This document shows positions 51,501-60,824 of a DNA stretch of 64,000 bases, in pieces. Source of the DNA: Lepisosteus oculatus (lineage: Eukaryota; Chordata; Actinopteri; Semionotiformes; Lepisosteidae); NCBI RefSeq assembly GCF_040954835.1, contig NC_090700.1, positions 19,325,501 through 19,389,500 on the forward strand. Direction: 5' to 3'. Position 1 is the stretch's first letter. Every line of letters begins with the position of its first letter. The translations under genes were made by a program, and so were the position numbers. Under the pieces are notes generated by a model. That model made no database searches. It worked only from the letters and a program-made list of their open reading frames with translations, and was not told where the DNA came from.

Positions 51501-54500
51501 CTGCTGAGATACCTTTTATCATGGCAAGGATATCAATAATGAAAGACAAACCAAGTTACTTAATTACGTTTATGAATGTAATTAACATACAGTTAAAGAA
51601 GTAAAGGTTTATGACCTGTCAGTTAAGTAGCATAACAACAGAGTTTGAATCAAAGATTATGTCAAAATGATGTGTGCTCAAAAAGCTACACAAATAATCT
51701 CCTTGCTTTACTCAAACCAAAAATCCCTTTATTATATTTTTACGTCTTGTAAATGATGGTATTTGCCCATAAAATATTACCTCTTATATCTGGTGTAAGC
51801 AAGGTTTTGCACGACAACAGATTTTAGATAATCTCTGCAGGTAAAAAAAAATACCTTAGTAATATGATCCAAAAGGAGCCTTTTTTCCTCCTTGGTGCTG
51901 CAGCAGTGAAGAACACTAAACACCATATTGACTAGGAAATCAGTGTCTTTTCTATGGTCTTGTTTGAGCCACATGATTACTTTCTGCAAAAGAAACTGGA
52001 CGGCTGGGTTCTGAGCTACTGCGCTCTGTAGCTCACCACAGTTCTCTGGCTCACCACCCTGCCCCAAGACCCTTCCTTCCATCCGATTGTGGGTGTCCAG
52101 GAGCACTTCAAAGAGCCTTCGGGAGGAGAAGGAACCGACGAGCAAGGAGAGGAACTTCAGGTGTTTTTCGGAGTTCTGCTCGTTCACGTACACCATGTTC
52201 AGTTCTGCCAGCTGGCACACAAGTTCTTCCAGATGCCCCGATTTCAGAGGCAACTGCTTGGAGCACAGCGGCACATGCTTGCCTTCCTCTTCCACTGGCT
52301 GATCTTTCACATCCCCCTCCTTCCCGTCGGAGCCTTCCAGACCGGAGAAGCAAATCCTCACCGCTTTCTTTTTGGACTGCTTCCTGGTCCCCCCTGGGTT
52401 CTGCATGGCCTGCAGTAAGGTCGAGATGCCGGAGAGCGCGCCTTCCTCTGCGTCAGTCCTGTCAACCTGCTGCACGCAGAGGCGCATAAGCCCCTCCCAG
52501 AAGTCTGTCAGGAGCCTCTGGAAACTGTCCCCCGAGACGCTATCACTTGCAGAATCTGCTCGTTTCTCCCAGGAAACCAGCATGTCTGTTACATGGTAGA
52601 AAAGAGGGCCGCCCTGCAGCCTAGGGTTCCTCAGGGCACAGTCCACCAAGGGCAGGAGCTGTGCAGGGGGAGGAAAGTTTGAGTTATACTTCTTTCTTAT
52701 CTTGTAATTCTCCATTTTAGACCGTTGGGAAATCTGAAAATAGACTATACGGCAGGGCTTCAGTGAACCCCTTCTTTCAAATTTTCAACCACTTCATAAA
52801 TCAAAAAATAAAAGCAAAAGTTTTGGAATACATTAGCCTAATATTCCATCTATCCATTTTCTAACCAAAGTGCGGTGAGATAGCATTACCCTAATACTAT
52901 ATTAGCAAATACTTCAATTGAGTATTTCAGTACAAATGAGTATATTTAACTGATATTTCAATTGAGCAACTGTGTACTGCATGTGATACCATACCTTGTC
53001 ATAGCATAATACGTAAATTCAGAGAACTGACAGCAGGTATGGCAGTAACATACAGTTTAGCATTATTTCAATTTTTAATTGGGGGTCCTTCATGATATCA
53101 TTCTATAAAAGTCTTCAAAACTCAAGCTCTGAAGAGTAAGTTCAATAGAAAGAGTGATTTTACCTGGTCTGCGATAAGCATCTGCTGGATTTTACGACTC
53201 TCCTCCTCCTCACTACAGTTCTGCAGAAGACTAAAACGAAGGCACTCCATTGTGGCGAAAACAATGGCAGCACTCTCAGAGGGACTGACCACAGCACGCT
53301 CGCTTGATAACCTAGAAGAAGGGAGCGAATAAACATCTACTGCAGGTCCTCGGCAACATCTGCATAAAATACGATCGATCAAAAGGTACCCACATTTTTA
53401 ATGAACAACTCACATCTTTTTTTCTTTAAACTGGGGTAGATTTTTTGTCAACAGGCAAAATTACATGCTTGAAAGTTTACTGAATTCTTCCCTATTATTT
53501 GCAGTTAACTTGAATGAAGCCTAGACTGAACCAAAAGGCATCTGTTAATCAGAAAATACCTGGGTGGACAAACTAAGCCTGAAAGTTCGATGTTGGAAAG
53601 GTGTCACATTTCTATTTTATCCGACTTTTGGACTGCTTTACATGAATTTCTATGCAATATTTTCCAGTTTCTTCTACCATCAAAATACATAAACCTTCTC
53701 CTTCTATCCAAGCAGGTGATCATTAGTGATGTCCTTCCTGCTGAAATCTATGAACTGAGATCAGCTTGCCCCCTCAAGCATAAGATATGTTGGAATACAA
53801 ATATGAAAGATTTCCAGTCTCCACCCCAAAAAGAAACAATATTCCTGTAATAAAGATGGAGTAGTAAAATTACATTTTACTATTTTCACAATTTGGATTA
53901 ACTTCATGCTGTACGATCTTCTTTAACTGCAGAGAACTGGAGAGGAGTGGATTCTTACCCAAGGATAATGGAAGTGAAGAATGTGTTGTAAAATTCTAGT
54001 TTGGGGTCGATGACTTCACTGGGTAATTTACTAATGAAAGGCAAAAGGTTGGGATGTAAGACTGTGGCTAAGCCTTTGCCTCCTTCTTTGAGCAAAAGCC
54101 ACAATTTTGGCAAAAAACCTTTCTTTGAGTTAACATAATTCCAGCAGTCCTGAAAAAAACAAAGCACTGTTAACACAGAAGAGCAACACTCAAAGCAAGC
54201 TTACAACTACAAGTATAGAACACTGACAAACATCAATGTATTTTAAAGGCATTTGCAAGCAGACAGCAGACAAAAACACCACTTAGACATCCTCCATAAA
54301 AGTCTGTTTTGTTCATTTCTCAAAATGAAAAATCCTTCAAAATAATACAGATTACTAAACAAAAGCAACTAATTATTAACTTTCTTAACTCTCATTATAG
54401 TTCATCTCAGACCAATGCAGTAAAATTTGGGTTCACATGTGACTAAAAGCCACACTTACGTGCTAAATATTGATTTAGGTGCAATCAGGTGAAGATCAAG

Positions 54501-57500
54501 CTTTAAAAACTTTCAAAAAGATTTTAACTACAGAGGAAGAAACTACTCTTTCAAAGATACCGGGCAATCTATTTTTAAGATGGGAAAATATGTAATGTAA
54601 TGTTTGTCATATCACTTGTCTATTGTCCCCACAATCTGCATTTTCCTGCTACAATAGTTCATTTTGCATTTTGTTTTGCATTGTGCTTGAGTGCCTTTCT
54701 GTTCAGGCTGTGGTATGAACAGCCATATTAAAATTCCCAAAAGAATTTTCTTAAAAGTACACAAAGAAGCTGTGAAGAAAGGAAGCTAGCATTCCAAGAA
54801 AGAGATGATGTTCATAGAAGAACAGTCTTCCAGATAATCAATATACCTGACATATCCTTCCAACTCACTCGGCTTTCACAAGTAGTTTTTTACTGAGACA
54901 TTACACTACAGTGTATCACTTTGAGCAAACACAAACTATGAAAAGCCAAAGAGAAACAGAATAAATTATCTTCTGAATCAAAAATAAATAATTACTGACA
55001 GGCTGAAGGAACTGAACCTTTTTAATCTTTAACAGGGAAGACTATGAGGGACCTGATACAAATATCAAGAATTCAAAATCCTCAAAGGAATTAAAGTCAA
55101 CTCAGCAGGTTTCTTACATATTAACAGTGAAACACAAACCACGGGGCATAAGTGTAAAAGGCACTGAAGTGCATTTAAAACCACCAACATGAGGCACTTC
55201 AACCAAGAGTGGTGCGGCAGTATGGAACAAACTTTCCAAGTCATGTTGCTGACGCGGACATCTTGGCTTACTCCATAAAACAGGTGGATGAGAACCTTGG
55301 GTCAATTAACAACAACAAACGAGTGAAATAGGCACCATGATTTCCCCGTGTTTATAACAGATCAGATGTTTTTACCGATACACCTGGGACAAATTACTTA
55401 AAACTATAGTCTTGAGAATTCCTGTGGCAGCAAATGAGCCGTTGTACTCACGGGAATGTTAGTAATGATGTGAAGAACTGCCTCCCACAGAGAAGGCACA
55501 ACCACAGGGTCAGTGTCATCGATGCTCAGCAGCACTGCAGGGCAGGCCCGGCTACCTTCGTTCTGGATCAGCTCTGGGGTCCGTTCACACAGAGCGGTCA
55601 CAGCTTCGAAGAAAGCCCCCCGGATCTGTAAGATCACGTGCTTAGTAAATTTTTAAAAGATAACACATTTCCTTTACACTATCTGCACCAATAAATATCT
55701 TAATTATTGCTTACACTTATATAGCAATTTTCTGGAAACTCCACTCAAAGTGCTTTACAGGTAATGGGGACTCCCCTCCACCACCACCAATGTGCAGCAT
55801 CTACCTGGATGATGCGATGGCAGCCATAGTCTGCCAGAACGCTCACCACACATCAGCTATCGGTGGGGAGGAGAACAGAGTGATGAAGCCAATTCATAGA
55901 TGGGGATTATAAGGTGGCAATGATTGGTAAAGGCCAATGGGAAATTTGGCCAGGACACCAGAGTAATACCCTTATTCTTTTCGAAAAACATCCTGGGATT
56001 TTTAATGACCACAGAGGGTCAGGACCACAGTTTTACGTTTCATCTGAAGGACGGTGCCTTTTCACAGTATAGTTTCCCCATCACTATACTGGAGCTTTTG
56101 GACCCACACAGACAACAGGGTGAGCACTCTCTATTGGCCCCTCTAACACCTCTTCCAGCAGCAACCTTAGCTTTCCCAGGAGGTCTCCTATCCAGGTACC
56201 CTGCTTAGCTTCAGTTGGTTGCCAGTTGTGAGTTGCAGGGTGAAATAGCTGCTGGATATCTTATATTTTATCAAATATTTTCAGTAGTTCAGGGGCTGTA
56301 TTTATTAGTTAAGAGTCTTACAGTCCAGACACCACTAGTACCTACAAAAACATACAACCAAATGAAACTCGGCAAAGGGATATGCATTTTTTCTCAAAAA
56401 TAATTCTGGGTAAGAAAACTTTACTCCAGTAGCTTACCACAAATAAAAATGTTTATTTTGCATTGTTTTGGGCAATTGTTTAGGACAGCAATATTAATAG
56501 TAGCTTTAAATAACATTCACAGCATCAATACAGTTTAGCACAATGATTACCTGTGAGGTTTTGTGTTTGCTGTATTTCCAGAACTTGCTTTGCGATATGA
56601 GCTGAGTCAGCCTCTCTGTCAGACAGTCAATTTCTTGCTTGGGCAGTGTGACGAGAAGCTTCTTTACAGCTAAAAGGGAGCTGGTAACCAGGCGGGCATA
56701 CTTAGCTTCTCTTTCTTCTTCTGGAACACTTCTGAGGAAAGACAGAAGACATAAGCAACACCTTTTACTTTCTGAGTTTAAGGAGATATGATTTATAGGC
56801 CTAAATTGGATGAAACAGTTAGAAAACAGAAAAATGGAGGAGATACGATTTATAGTAGGAAGCACGTTACCGTGAAAAAAGGCCTATGATTGTTCCAAAC
56901 ATTTAAATTGACAACTTACTGAGTATTCAGAAAATTTATATGGTTAAAACAGCTGCTTTTTACATTTTAATCCATTAAGTGCTTTATTGTGATCTTTGCA
57001 AACTTAATGCACCAGGCTGAATCTTGTCCTAAAATTACACACCAATACACAACCAATTATTGACAATATATTAAACATTCAACACCACATTGTTCCTTAC
57101 ACGGAATCTATGTCTCCTATCTCAGTTTTAAATGCTATTATTTACCAGGAAGAACAAAGCCAACTAAAATAAAAGAAAAGGTTTGATTAGTTTAGTCAGA
57201 ATGGGAAAACGTACTGAGGATCACTGAGTGTATCCGGAGTTTCCTTCAGAAGGTTATCTTGAAGAATCTGGGAAGAGAATCACAGATTATTTTTTAACAG
57301 CCCCATAGAAATATATTTTAACTTCAGTTTATTCACAATCTTTCCAAAGTCAACAAAAAACTAACTTTTTTTTTTAAATCAATACCTTTGCATATGAAAA
57401 CCACATGAATACAAAATTGTTCCAAGAGAATAGCTAAGCTGTGTCAAGAAAATTAAGACAGACGACCCTGAAAGGATTCCTATTGGAAGCTGTTTTTCAT

Positions 57501-60500
57501 ACTCACATTCAGGACTTCTTCCTTGCAGAAGGCTAGAGCCTCCGATTGCTTGCCTATTGGAAAAGCAGCTTGAAATGCGAGGTTTGCAGCTGATGCTGCA
57601 GGGGAGTAAGTATCACACTGTGCAATTAACCAGTGTCCCATGATGCTTTTCAAGTAAGGGGCCAGATTCCTCTTCACTTTCAGAATGAGCTGTTCAAAAG
57701 CCTGCTGTGTGGCTTCACGAACACGCCGGTCATGATCCTGTTTAAAAGGACACAAACTCAGAAATCCAGGCTATTCTACAAAACCGGGGGAATATTGTAA
57801 AAAAAAACTGCATATTGTTGCCATCCAGAGCGTAATGTCACAAACCTAAATTAAACAAATACATTTATCCAGCAGCACTGTATACTTGTATGGAAAATAA
57901 CGGTAAGAGATTACATTTTTGGCATGGTAATCTATTAATATTATATTAACATAATTCTGATCTATGAATATTTCTAAAATTTTGAAAAAAAAATTTAAGG
58001 TAATTTTGTGCATAACTTTCCACAATGCCTGACAGGAAAATTAGAGACAACTGGAAGAGCTGTGTCTCTCTAACTTAAATCCCTGCAGGTTGAAGACTGC
58101 ATGGGCCCAGTAAATCACAAGAAACCACTGCCTGCACATTTCAGACCAAACCCAGCAGCACTCTTACAAACATACATTACTGCTTGGACACTCCAGATCA
58201 CTCCAGCTGGCTAGTAACAGGTCCACGGATCAAACCCATGATCACAGAACCACCTTATTCACTTACTCATTCAGGAAGCTCCAAATGAGTTGGTACCACA
58301 AATTGCTTTATTTGACCTTTCCTCTAGATATAAACAATTATTATAGTAAAAGCGACAGATGGCAAGGATTACTTACTTACTTTTGCTAGAATTAAGACTG
58401 TCTTTGTGTTTTTTTTTTCCCTCTGACATGGAAATACCTATTTACAAAGGTATTTACCCATTATTTATGCTTGAAAATCTTCTTACGTTCAGGCCTAGCA
58501 TAATCATTGTCAGTTACTTATTTCTTCACGTTTGACCTTCTATATAATTGAAGCCTTGTTTTCACGGTAGTCTATGAGAATTCGAACCTATTTATCTAGA
58601 TTAAGTGAAAAACTATATTGCTAAAGTGATTGAGCTATTTGGAAGCTCAAAAGTGTAGAGTACAGAAAACAGGGCACCATAGCCTAAAGACAGCTTTCTA
58701 TTGAACCAAGTCTATAACAATATCAAAGCTAAGTTTATAAAAATGTACATTTTTATACAAGTATCTAGAAAGGAAATAAAAGTTTCCAGATACGTTTCAG
58801 GACACAGAGACTTAAAACTTTGACTTTAATTAAGGTACTATAAGCTCTCAAAGTCTTACCACTGATATCTTGCAGTATATCCTGGGCCAGTAAGGCAGAA
58901 CACCTTTCACAATCTCCGAATCTCTCTCTTTGCACATTGCCCCAAACTCTTGCACTGCCTTAAAAATAAAGCATTTTCACATAAGATTAAGAATGGTTAA
59001 GCAAAGGAAGGACATTTTCTAGAAAGAAGCCCTAGGTGTCAGCTTCATTTACAAAACAGTTGGCTTGTTATTTTTATTTGGGAGTTTCAATTAAATATAA
59101 TTCAAAACTCAATCAGTGAGTATCTGGTTGTTAGGAACATATGAAAGATACATATGAAAGTTACTAAAGCAAATGTAGAAAATAAGACTGTCAGTCTCTG
59201 CAAAACTGAAGACATAGCACTGCTAGTGTTCACTTCTGTTCAGCTGTACAAACATGGTCTTTTTTCTATCCTTTTAGCGTTGCTGTAATTTTAGAAAATT
59301 GTGTTAACAGTGACATAAACAGTAATCAGATTTTTTTCAGACCCTTATAACGATCTATTCTAGACAAACGAAATAAATTTGACATTTACCTTTAATTTTG
59401 TAACGGTGTCCCTTTTTGAGAGTTTACGCAAAACCATGCGGAAATCAGCATCCACAAGACTATCAATTTCCTCCACGCCGTGCACCGCAGGGACGTAGCC
59501 CAGGTCAGCTGATGACGTGCTGAACCCCACAAACCCAGGCACTGACCCCCTCTCTCGCGCCAGCAGCTCTGCGGCCCTGCCACTGCTAGATGGCTATAAC
59601 AATATGAAATGGGACAAAAAAAGCATCATTAGGACTCAGGGATGCAAAGGGATGCAAAGGGATACCATGAACCAACAGTCAAATGCTGAAGATCCTCCCA
59701 TTCAAAATAAAAAAAAAACATTAGGAAGAGCCCAAATTTTAACAGCAATAAACCTTTTAATGTCATATGCATTTCCGCCTCTTTTTCTACTTGATCTCAG
59801 GGCTAACTGGGAAAAACGTTCAAATATGTATTTTACAAAAGTACAAAAATGTACTCTTGAGTTCTCACTGAACTTTGTGAGAAAAAAAAAATCCAAGACG
59901 GGCTTATAAAGTTCATCAGCTTCTCCGGTCTTGATCACAGTGCCATTTATAATGAATTCTTCCTTAGTTAATCCCTTAAATTTCCAAGCAATCTTAATTG
60001 AAGTAGAACATGCAACGATGCTTATAAAAGTACAATAACATTCATTAATAGTGGTTGGTCCTTTTTTTCTTTTCTGATTAACTCCAAAGTGACACACAGC
60101 TGGTGATAAGCTAGTCTTATTTTTTTATACAGTGGCATCATTTAAGAAGTACAAAGGTCACTAAAAGTTACATTTCTCAAAACGACATGAACTACATCTG
60201 TATCTCTATTAACAAATGTATCAAACACTAACCATAAACTACAAAGAAACTGTATAAACTATAAAGCTTTTGATAACTTCATTGTTCTTGTATTCTTTTC
60301 GATTTTTTAACTCCTATGCAAGAAAGCGTCGACACTTGCTAGGAAAAAGGGCCGCAATATCAGTTATCACCAAATAGTAAATTGAATGCTTACCACAAGC
60401 GTTGTTATTTTAGTATTTTGATATAATCTACAATTGCAATATCTCGTTTCTTTCTCTTATGTATCGCTCCAACACTAAAATTCAGTCATGATCACGTAGG

Positions 60501-60824
60501 GAGAACATCAGAACTCAGACACAAGACTAAACACTTTGACAGATACCGACACGACACATCCTGGTAGAAATATTTTCTGAAATGACAGATTTATTTTAAT
60601 TATTGGAAGTTATATACACGATCTTATAAGCTCCAGAAAGAAGTTATATAAGCAGATCTGTCACTGCCAGTGTCAACGCACATGGGCTGACTAATCTAAA
60701 AAATACAGGAATGGATTTGGACATTCAAGATCCTTGGGAAACGTACAAATCATAAGTAGTAATTAAAATGGAAATAACTTACCCGAACATTTCCTTTTGT
60801 TCGCTGTTTATTCTTCCCTCCCAT
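30498..60824 (-). CDS. LTN1: LTN1, listerin E3 ubiquitin-protein ligase (complete, 30 coding exons)
   Basis: Listerin is the RING-type E3 ligase of cytosolic ribosome-associated quality control. It binds the 60S subunit with NEMF and ubiquitinates nascent chains left on stalled, split ribosomes. The joined exons give 5340 nt, 1779 residues plus stop, close to the human length of about 1766. The N-terminus begins [14 protein letters not shown]. Residues up to about 1500 form the long helical HEAT-like body. An RWD-like region spans about 1565-1703. The C-terminal RING has Cys1728, Cys1731, Cys1747, Cys1750, His1755, Cys1758, Cys1771 and Cys1774, and the protein ends ETFF. Every intron is GT-AG and all phases match, so the gene appears functional. 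The start codon is at 60822-60824, the stop at 30498-30500. Family identity is by recognition of the protein throughout; start and exon borders were read from splice motifs, not transcripts. Confidence 0.97.
31788..32070 (+). repeat. tRNA-derived SINE, copy 1 (LTN1 intron 29)
   Basis: Contains a GTGTGGCTAAGGATC A-box-like part, the B-box-like GCCGGTTCGTATCC, CCTGAGCAAGGCCCTTAACC, AAAGACAAATTCCTAAT and a tail of TAAAGTGATCTTATCTTA. The copy at 41831-42107 is the same family in the same orientation. It lies antisense to LTN1. Confidence 0.85.
32482..32649 (-). CDS. LTN1: LTN1 coding exon 29 (first part of RING)
   Basis: Encodes residues 1704-1759, including [20 protein letters not shown] and the first six metal ligands of the RING (CMIC, CRTC, HSAC). 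Nearly every residue matches the human protein. The donor is GTAAGA. A 5S-derived SINE begins about 40 bp upstream of the acceptor. Confidence 0.98.
32688..33265 (+). repeat. 5S-rRNA-derived SINE (LTN1 intron 28)
   Basis: The head resembles 5S rRNA: TATCACCCTGCAACTCAC, then GGTCAGTACCTGGATGGGAG, the 5S 3' half including the internal promoter region. The body has CTGGAAGAGGTGTTAGTG, GGGGACACTCTACTGTAAA and a tail with GTGCTTTGAGTGGAG ending in ATT repeats. The copies at 16.9, 55.7 and a relative at 62.5 kb support a family (SINE3-type). It begins about 40 bp upstream of the exon 29 acceptor, antisense to LTN1. Confidence 0.88.
33690..33760 (-). repeat. SINE 3'-end fragment
   Basis: CAGGGTTGCAGGGGGAGCTG and GGAGCCTAACC match, in reverse, the 3' end of the SINE at 38282-38606. 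Confidence 0.5.
33843..34037 (-). CDS. LTN1: LTN1 coding exon 28 (RWD-like region)
   Basis: Encodes residues 1639-1703, including [19 protein letters not shown], the YPL-type RWD signature, and [16 protein letters not shown]. The acceptor is ATCAG and the donor GTACAC. Confidence 0.97.
35198..35418 (-). CDS. LTN1: LTN1 coding exon 27 (RWD-like region)
   Basis: Encodes residues 1565-1638, including [20 protein letters not shown] and [18 protein letters not shown]. It begins the C-terminal RWD-containing region that contacts the 60S subunit in known listerin structures. The acceptor is TTCCAG and the donor GTAAGT. Confidence 0.96.
35954..36125 (-). CDS. LTN1: LTN1 coding exon 26
   Basis: Encodes residues 1508-1564 plus one base, including [19 protein letters not shown] and RLMPENPVY. 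The acceptor is CTTCAG and the donor GTAAGT. Confidence 0.96.
37770..37956 (-). CDS. LTN1: LTN1 coding exon 25
   Basis: Encodes residues 1445-1507, including [19 protein letters not shown] and [20 protein letters not shown]. The acceptor is AATGTAG and the donor GTAAGC. Confidence 0.96.
38111..38270. repeat. Palindromic MITE-like repeat (LTN1 intron 24)
   Basis: The ends are inverted copies: CAACTCTGGTCCTATAGGGC at the left and, on the opposite strand, GAATCCTGGTCCTGCAGGCC at the right. No coding capacity. It resembles non-autonomous hAT-type repeats common in fishes; the family is inferred. Confidence 0.6.
38282..38606 (-). repeat. tRNA-derived SINE, near full length (LTN1 intron 24)
   Basis: Read on the minus strand it starts TGGTGGCTCAGTGGTTAGCA (A-box-like), then a B-box-like GGGTTCAGTTCC, GTGTCCATGTGGGTGG, TTTCCTCCCACAG, GGTTAATTGGCTTCTAGG, and ends GGATAGGCTCCAGCTCCCC. 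The same family occurs at 22.0, 41.0 and 42.3 kb with fragments elsewhere. It lies close to the 5' splice site of exon 24. Confidence 0.85.
38672..38752 (-). CDS. LTN1: LTN1 coding exon 24 (acidic linker)
   Basis: An 81-nt exon encoding [14 protein letters not shown] followed by a Ser/Asp/Glu-rich run (residues 1418-1444 plus two bases). The family has a similar acidic segment here, before SPPAALMS. The acceptor is CTCTCAAG and the donor GTAAGT. Confidence 0.9.
39200..39437 (-). CDS. LTN1: LTN1 coding exon 23
   Basis: Encodes residues 1339-1417 plus two bases, including [20 protein letters not shown] and [14 protein letters not shown]. The acceptor is CTCCACAG and the donor GTAAGC. Confidence 0.96.
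39750..40310 (-). mobile_element. Decayed Tc1-like relic (LTN1 intron 22)
   Basis: Plus-strand start ACATATGTATTCAGACCCCT is the end sequence of a fish Tc1 family. In reverse, near 39870-40040, the transposase core still reads QQKNNLKH and [11 protein letters not shown], diverged from QQDNDPKH and [10 protein letters not shown]. The catalytic residues are lost and the right end is not defined. Confidence 0.75.
40516..40729 (-). CDS. LTN1: LTN1 coding exon 22
   Basis: Encodes residues 1268-1338 plus one base, including [20 protein letters not shown] and [10 protein letters not shown]. The acceptor is TCTTTTAG and the donor GTGAGC. Confidence 0.95.
41027..41340 (+). repeat. tRNA-derived SINE (LTN1 intron 21)
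   Basis: Starts GGTGGCACAGTTGTTAGC, with CTGGGTTCAGTTCTAGACC, TTTCCTCCCACAG, GTTAATTGGCTTCTGAG, a GTGTGTGCGCGTG run and AAGTGTACCCTGCCTTGCGC. The 3' end is shortened. Confidence 0.8.
41831..42107 (+). repeat. tRNA-derived SINE, copy 2 (LTN1 intron 21)
   Basis: Same family as 31788-32070: GGAGCGGTGGATCCGTGGC, TGCCGGTTCAAATCCC (B-box), CCTGAGCAAGGCCCTTAACC and a GTGATCTGATCTGA tail. Confidence 0.87.
42340..42590 (+). repeat. tRNA-derived SINE, diverged (LTN1 intron 21)
   Basis: AGCGATTAGCACTGCAGCC, GGGTCCTGGGTTCGC (B-box), GGGTGCTCTGCTTTTC and ACAGCTAACTCTAAATTC match the family at 41.0 and 38.3 kb with more mutations. Confidence 0.7.
43002..43146 (-). CDS. LTN1: LTN1 coding exon 21
   Basis: Encodes residues 1219-1267, including [19 protein letters not shown] and [13 protein letters not shown], both strongly conserved. 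The acceptor is GTTCAAG and the donor GTAAGG. Confidence 0.95.
44615..44750 (-). CDS. LTN1: LTN1 coding exon 20
   Basis: Encodes residues 1174-1218 plus two bases, including [20 protein letters not shown]. The acceptor is GCTGTAG and the donor GTAAGT. Confidence 0.92.
45822..45964 (-). CDS. LTN1: LTN1 coding exon 19
   Basis: Encodes residues 1126-1173 plus one base, including [20 protein letters not shown], a conserved listerin segment. The acceptor is TTTCTTAG and the donor GTAAGT. Confidence 0.93.
46498..46602 (-). CDS. LTN1: LTN1 coding exon 18
   Basis: Encodes residues 1091-1125 plus two bases, including [19 protein letters not shown]. The acceptor is CAATTAG and the donor GTAAGG. Confidence 0.9.
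46814..46976 (-). CDS. LTN1: LTN1 coding exon 17
   Basis: Encodes residues 1037-1090 plus two bases, including [17 protein letters not shown] and [13 protein letters not shown]. The acceptor is CTAATTAG and the donor GTGACT; phases agree with both neighbours. Confidence 0.92.
47326..47530 (-). CDS. LTN1: LTN1 coding exon 16
   Basis: Encodes residues 969-1036 plus one base, starting [18 protein letters not shown] and including [15 protein letters not shown]. The acceptor is GTTCTGCAG and the donor GTAATA. Confidence 0.95.
48093..48243 (-). CDS. LTN1: LTN1 coding exon 15
   Basis: Encodes residues 918-968, including [18 protein letters not shown] and [14 protein letters not shown]. The acceptor is a long T tract ending CAG, the donor GTTGTG. 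There is no internal Met-started frame, so it was found from splice sites and the family match. Confidence 0.92.
48907..48990 (-). repeat. SINE 3'-end fragment (LTN1 intron 14)
   Basis: GATGAGCTGGAGCCTAGCAG and GCACAAGGCAGGATAAAC match, in reverse, the 3' end of the SINE family at 38.3 kb. Confidence 0.5.
49341..49494 (-). CDS. LTN1: LTN1 coding exon 14
   Basis: Encodes residues 867-917 plus two bases, including [19 protein letters not shown] and [16 protein letters not shown]. The acceptor is TTTGACAG and the donor GTAATT. Confidence 0.95.
50191..50430 (-). CDS. LTN1: LTN1 coding exon 13
   Basis: Encodes residues 787-866, starting [18 protein letters not shown] and including [20 protein letters not shown] and [14 protein letters not shown]. 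The acceptor is TTGACAG and the donor GTAATA. Confidence 0.96.
50800..50989 (-). CDS. LTN1: LTN1 coding exon 12
   Basis: Encodes residues 724-786 plus one base, including [19 protein letters not shown] and SQHVQN. The acceptor is TGTTTAAG and the donor GTAAGT. Confidence 0.95.
51309..51350 (-). CDS. LTN1: LTN1 coding exon 11
   Basis: A 42-nt exon encoding [14 protein letters not shown] (residues 710-723). The acceptor is TTTTTTAG and the donor GTACTC, phase 0 at both ends. Too short to detect as an open frame; found from the family match and splice sites. Confidence 0.92.
51855..52658 (-). CDS. LTN1: LTN1 coding exon 10 (largest)
   Basis: An 804-nt exon encoding residues 442-709. It starts [17 protein letters not shown], contains a low-conservation polar linker with a [10 protein letters not shown] basic patch and an acidic stretch, then resumes conserved helical sequence at [19 protein letters not shown]. 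Donor GTATTT, phase 0 at both ends. The linker length accounts for part of the size difference from the human protein. Confidence 0.96.
53164..53311 (-). CDS. LTN1: LTN1 coding exon 9
   Basis: Encodes residues 392-441, starting [17 protein letters not shown] and including [16 protein letters not shown]. The acceptor is TTCTTCTAG and the donor GTAAAA. Confidence 0.95.
53959..54149 (-). CDS. LTN1: LTN1 coding exon 8
   Basis: Encodes residues 329-391 plus two bases, including [12 protein letters not shown] and [18 protein letters not shown]. The acceptor is a T-rich tract ending CAG, the donor GTAAGA. Confidence 0.96.
54990..55305 (-). repeat. Unclassified old interspersed repeat, copy 2 (LTN1 intron 7)
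   Basis: Reverse-strand homologue of 12880-13180, sharing TTGTTCCATACT, GTGGTTTGTGTTTCACTGTT and, further 3', GTATCAGGTCCCTCATAGTC. Not assignable to a family by eye. Confidence 0.6.
55452..55625 (-). CDS. LTN1: LTN1 coding exon 7
   Basis: Encodes residues 271-328, starting [19 protein letters not shown] and including [12 protein letters not shown]. The acceptor is CTTACAG and the donor GTGAGT. A 5S-derived SINE sits about 80 bp upstream in the preceding intron. Confidence 0.96.
55707..56265 (-). repeat. 5S-rRNA-derived SINE (LTN1 intron 6)
   Basis: Full-length reverse copy. On the minus strand it starts CCAGCAGCTATTTCACCCTG, then GAAGCTAAGCAGGGTACCTG and GATAGGAGACCTCCTGGGAA, the 5S-like 3' half (with a small deletion). 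The body and the AAAGTGGAG-type tail follow. It is sense with respect to LTN1 and ends about 80 bp from the exon 7 acceptor. Confidence 0.88.
56551..56731 (-). CDS. LTN1: LTN1 coding exon 6
   Basis: Encodes residues 210-270, including [19 protein letters not shown] and [12 protein letters not shown], both matching the listerin family. The acceptor is TTTCCTCAG, the donor GTAATC, ending in phase 0. Confidence 0.96.
57215..57267 (-). CDS. LTN1: LTN1 coding exon 5
   Basis: A 53-nt exon encoding residues 193-209 plus two bases ([17 protein letters not shown], then Q across the junction). The acceptor is TTCCCAG and the donor GTACGT. Confidence 0.92.
57507..57737 (-). CDS. LTN1: LTN1 coding exon 4
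   Basis: Encodes residues 116-192, starting [19 protein letters not shown], helical repeats of the N-terminal domain. The acceptor is AAACAG and the donor GTGAGT, phase 0 at both ends. Confidence 0.96.
58860..58958 (-). CDS. LTN1: LTN1 coding exon 3
   Basis: Encodes residues 83-115, including [16 protein letters not shown] of the N-terminal domain. The acceptor is TTTTTAAG and the donor GTAAGA, phase 0 at both ends. It is part of a longer open frame but is defined by its splice sites. Confidence 0.95.
59390..59593 (-). CDS. LTN1: LTN1 coding exon 2
   Basis: Encodes residues 15-82, including [18 protein letters not shown] and [19 protein letters not shown], hallmarks of the conserved listerin N-terminal domain. 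The acceptor is TTATAG and the donor GTAAAT, phase 0 at both ends. Confidence 0.96.
59640..59665. repeat. Short tandem 10-mer
   Basis: GGATGCAAAG is repeated directly, then partly a third time, in intron 1 close to exon 2. Minor slippage product. Confidence 0.7.
60783..60824 (-). CDS. LTN1: LTN1 coding exon 1 (start codon)
   Basis: Encodes residues 1-14, beginning [14 protein letters not shown], the conserved listerin N-terminus. It ends in phase 0 before a GTAAGT donor. The 5' UTR continues to the right; its start is not visible. Confidence 0.95.

Noticed and set aside
58080..58265. Possible tRNA-derived repeat with GGATCAAACCCATGATC
   Set aside because: Only one B-box-like motif is visible and no second copy was found in the window.
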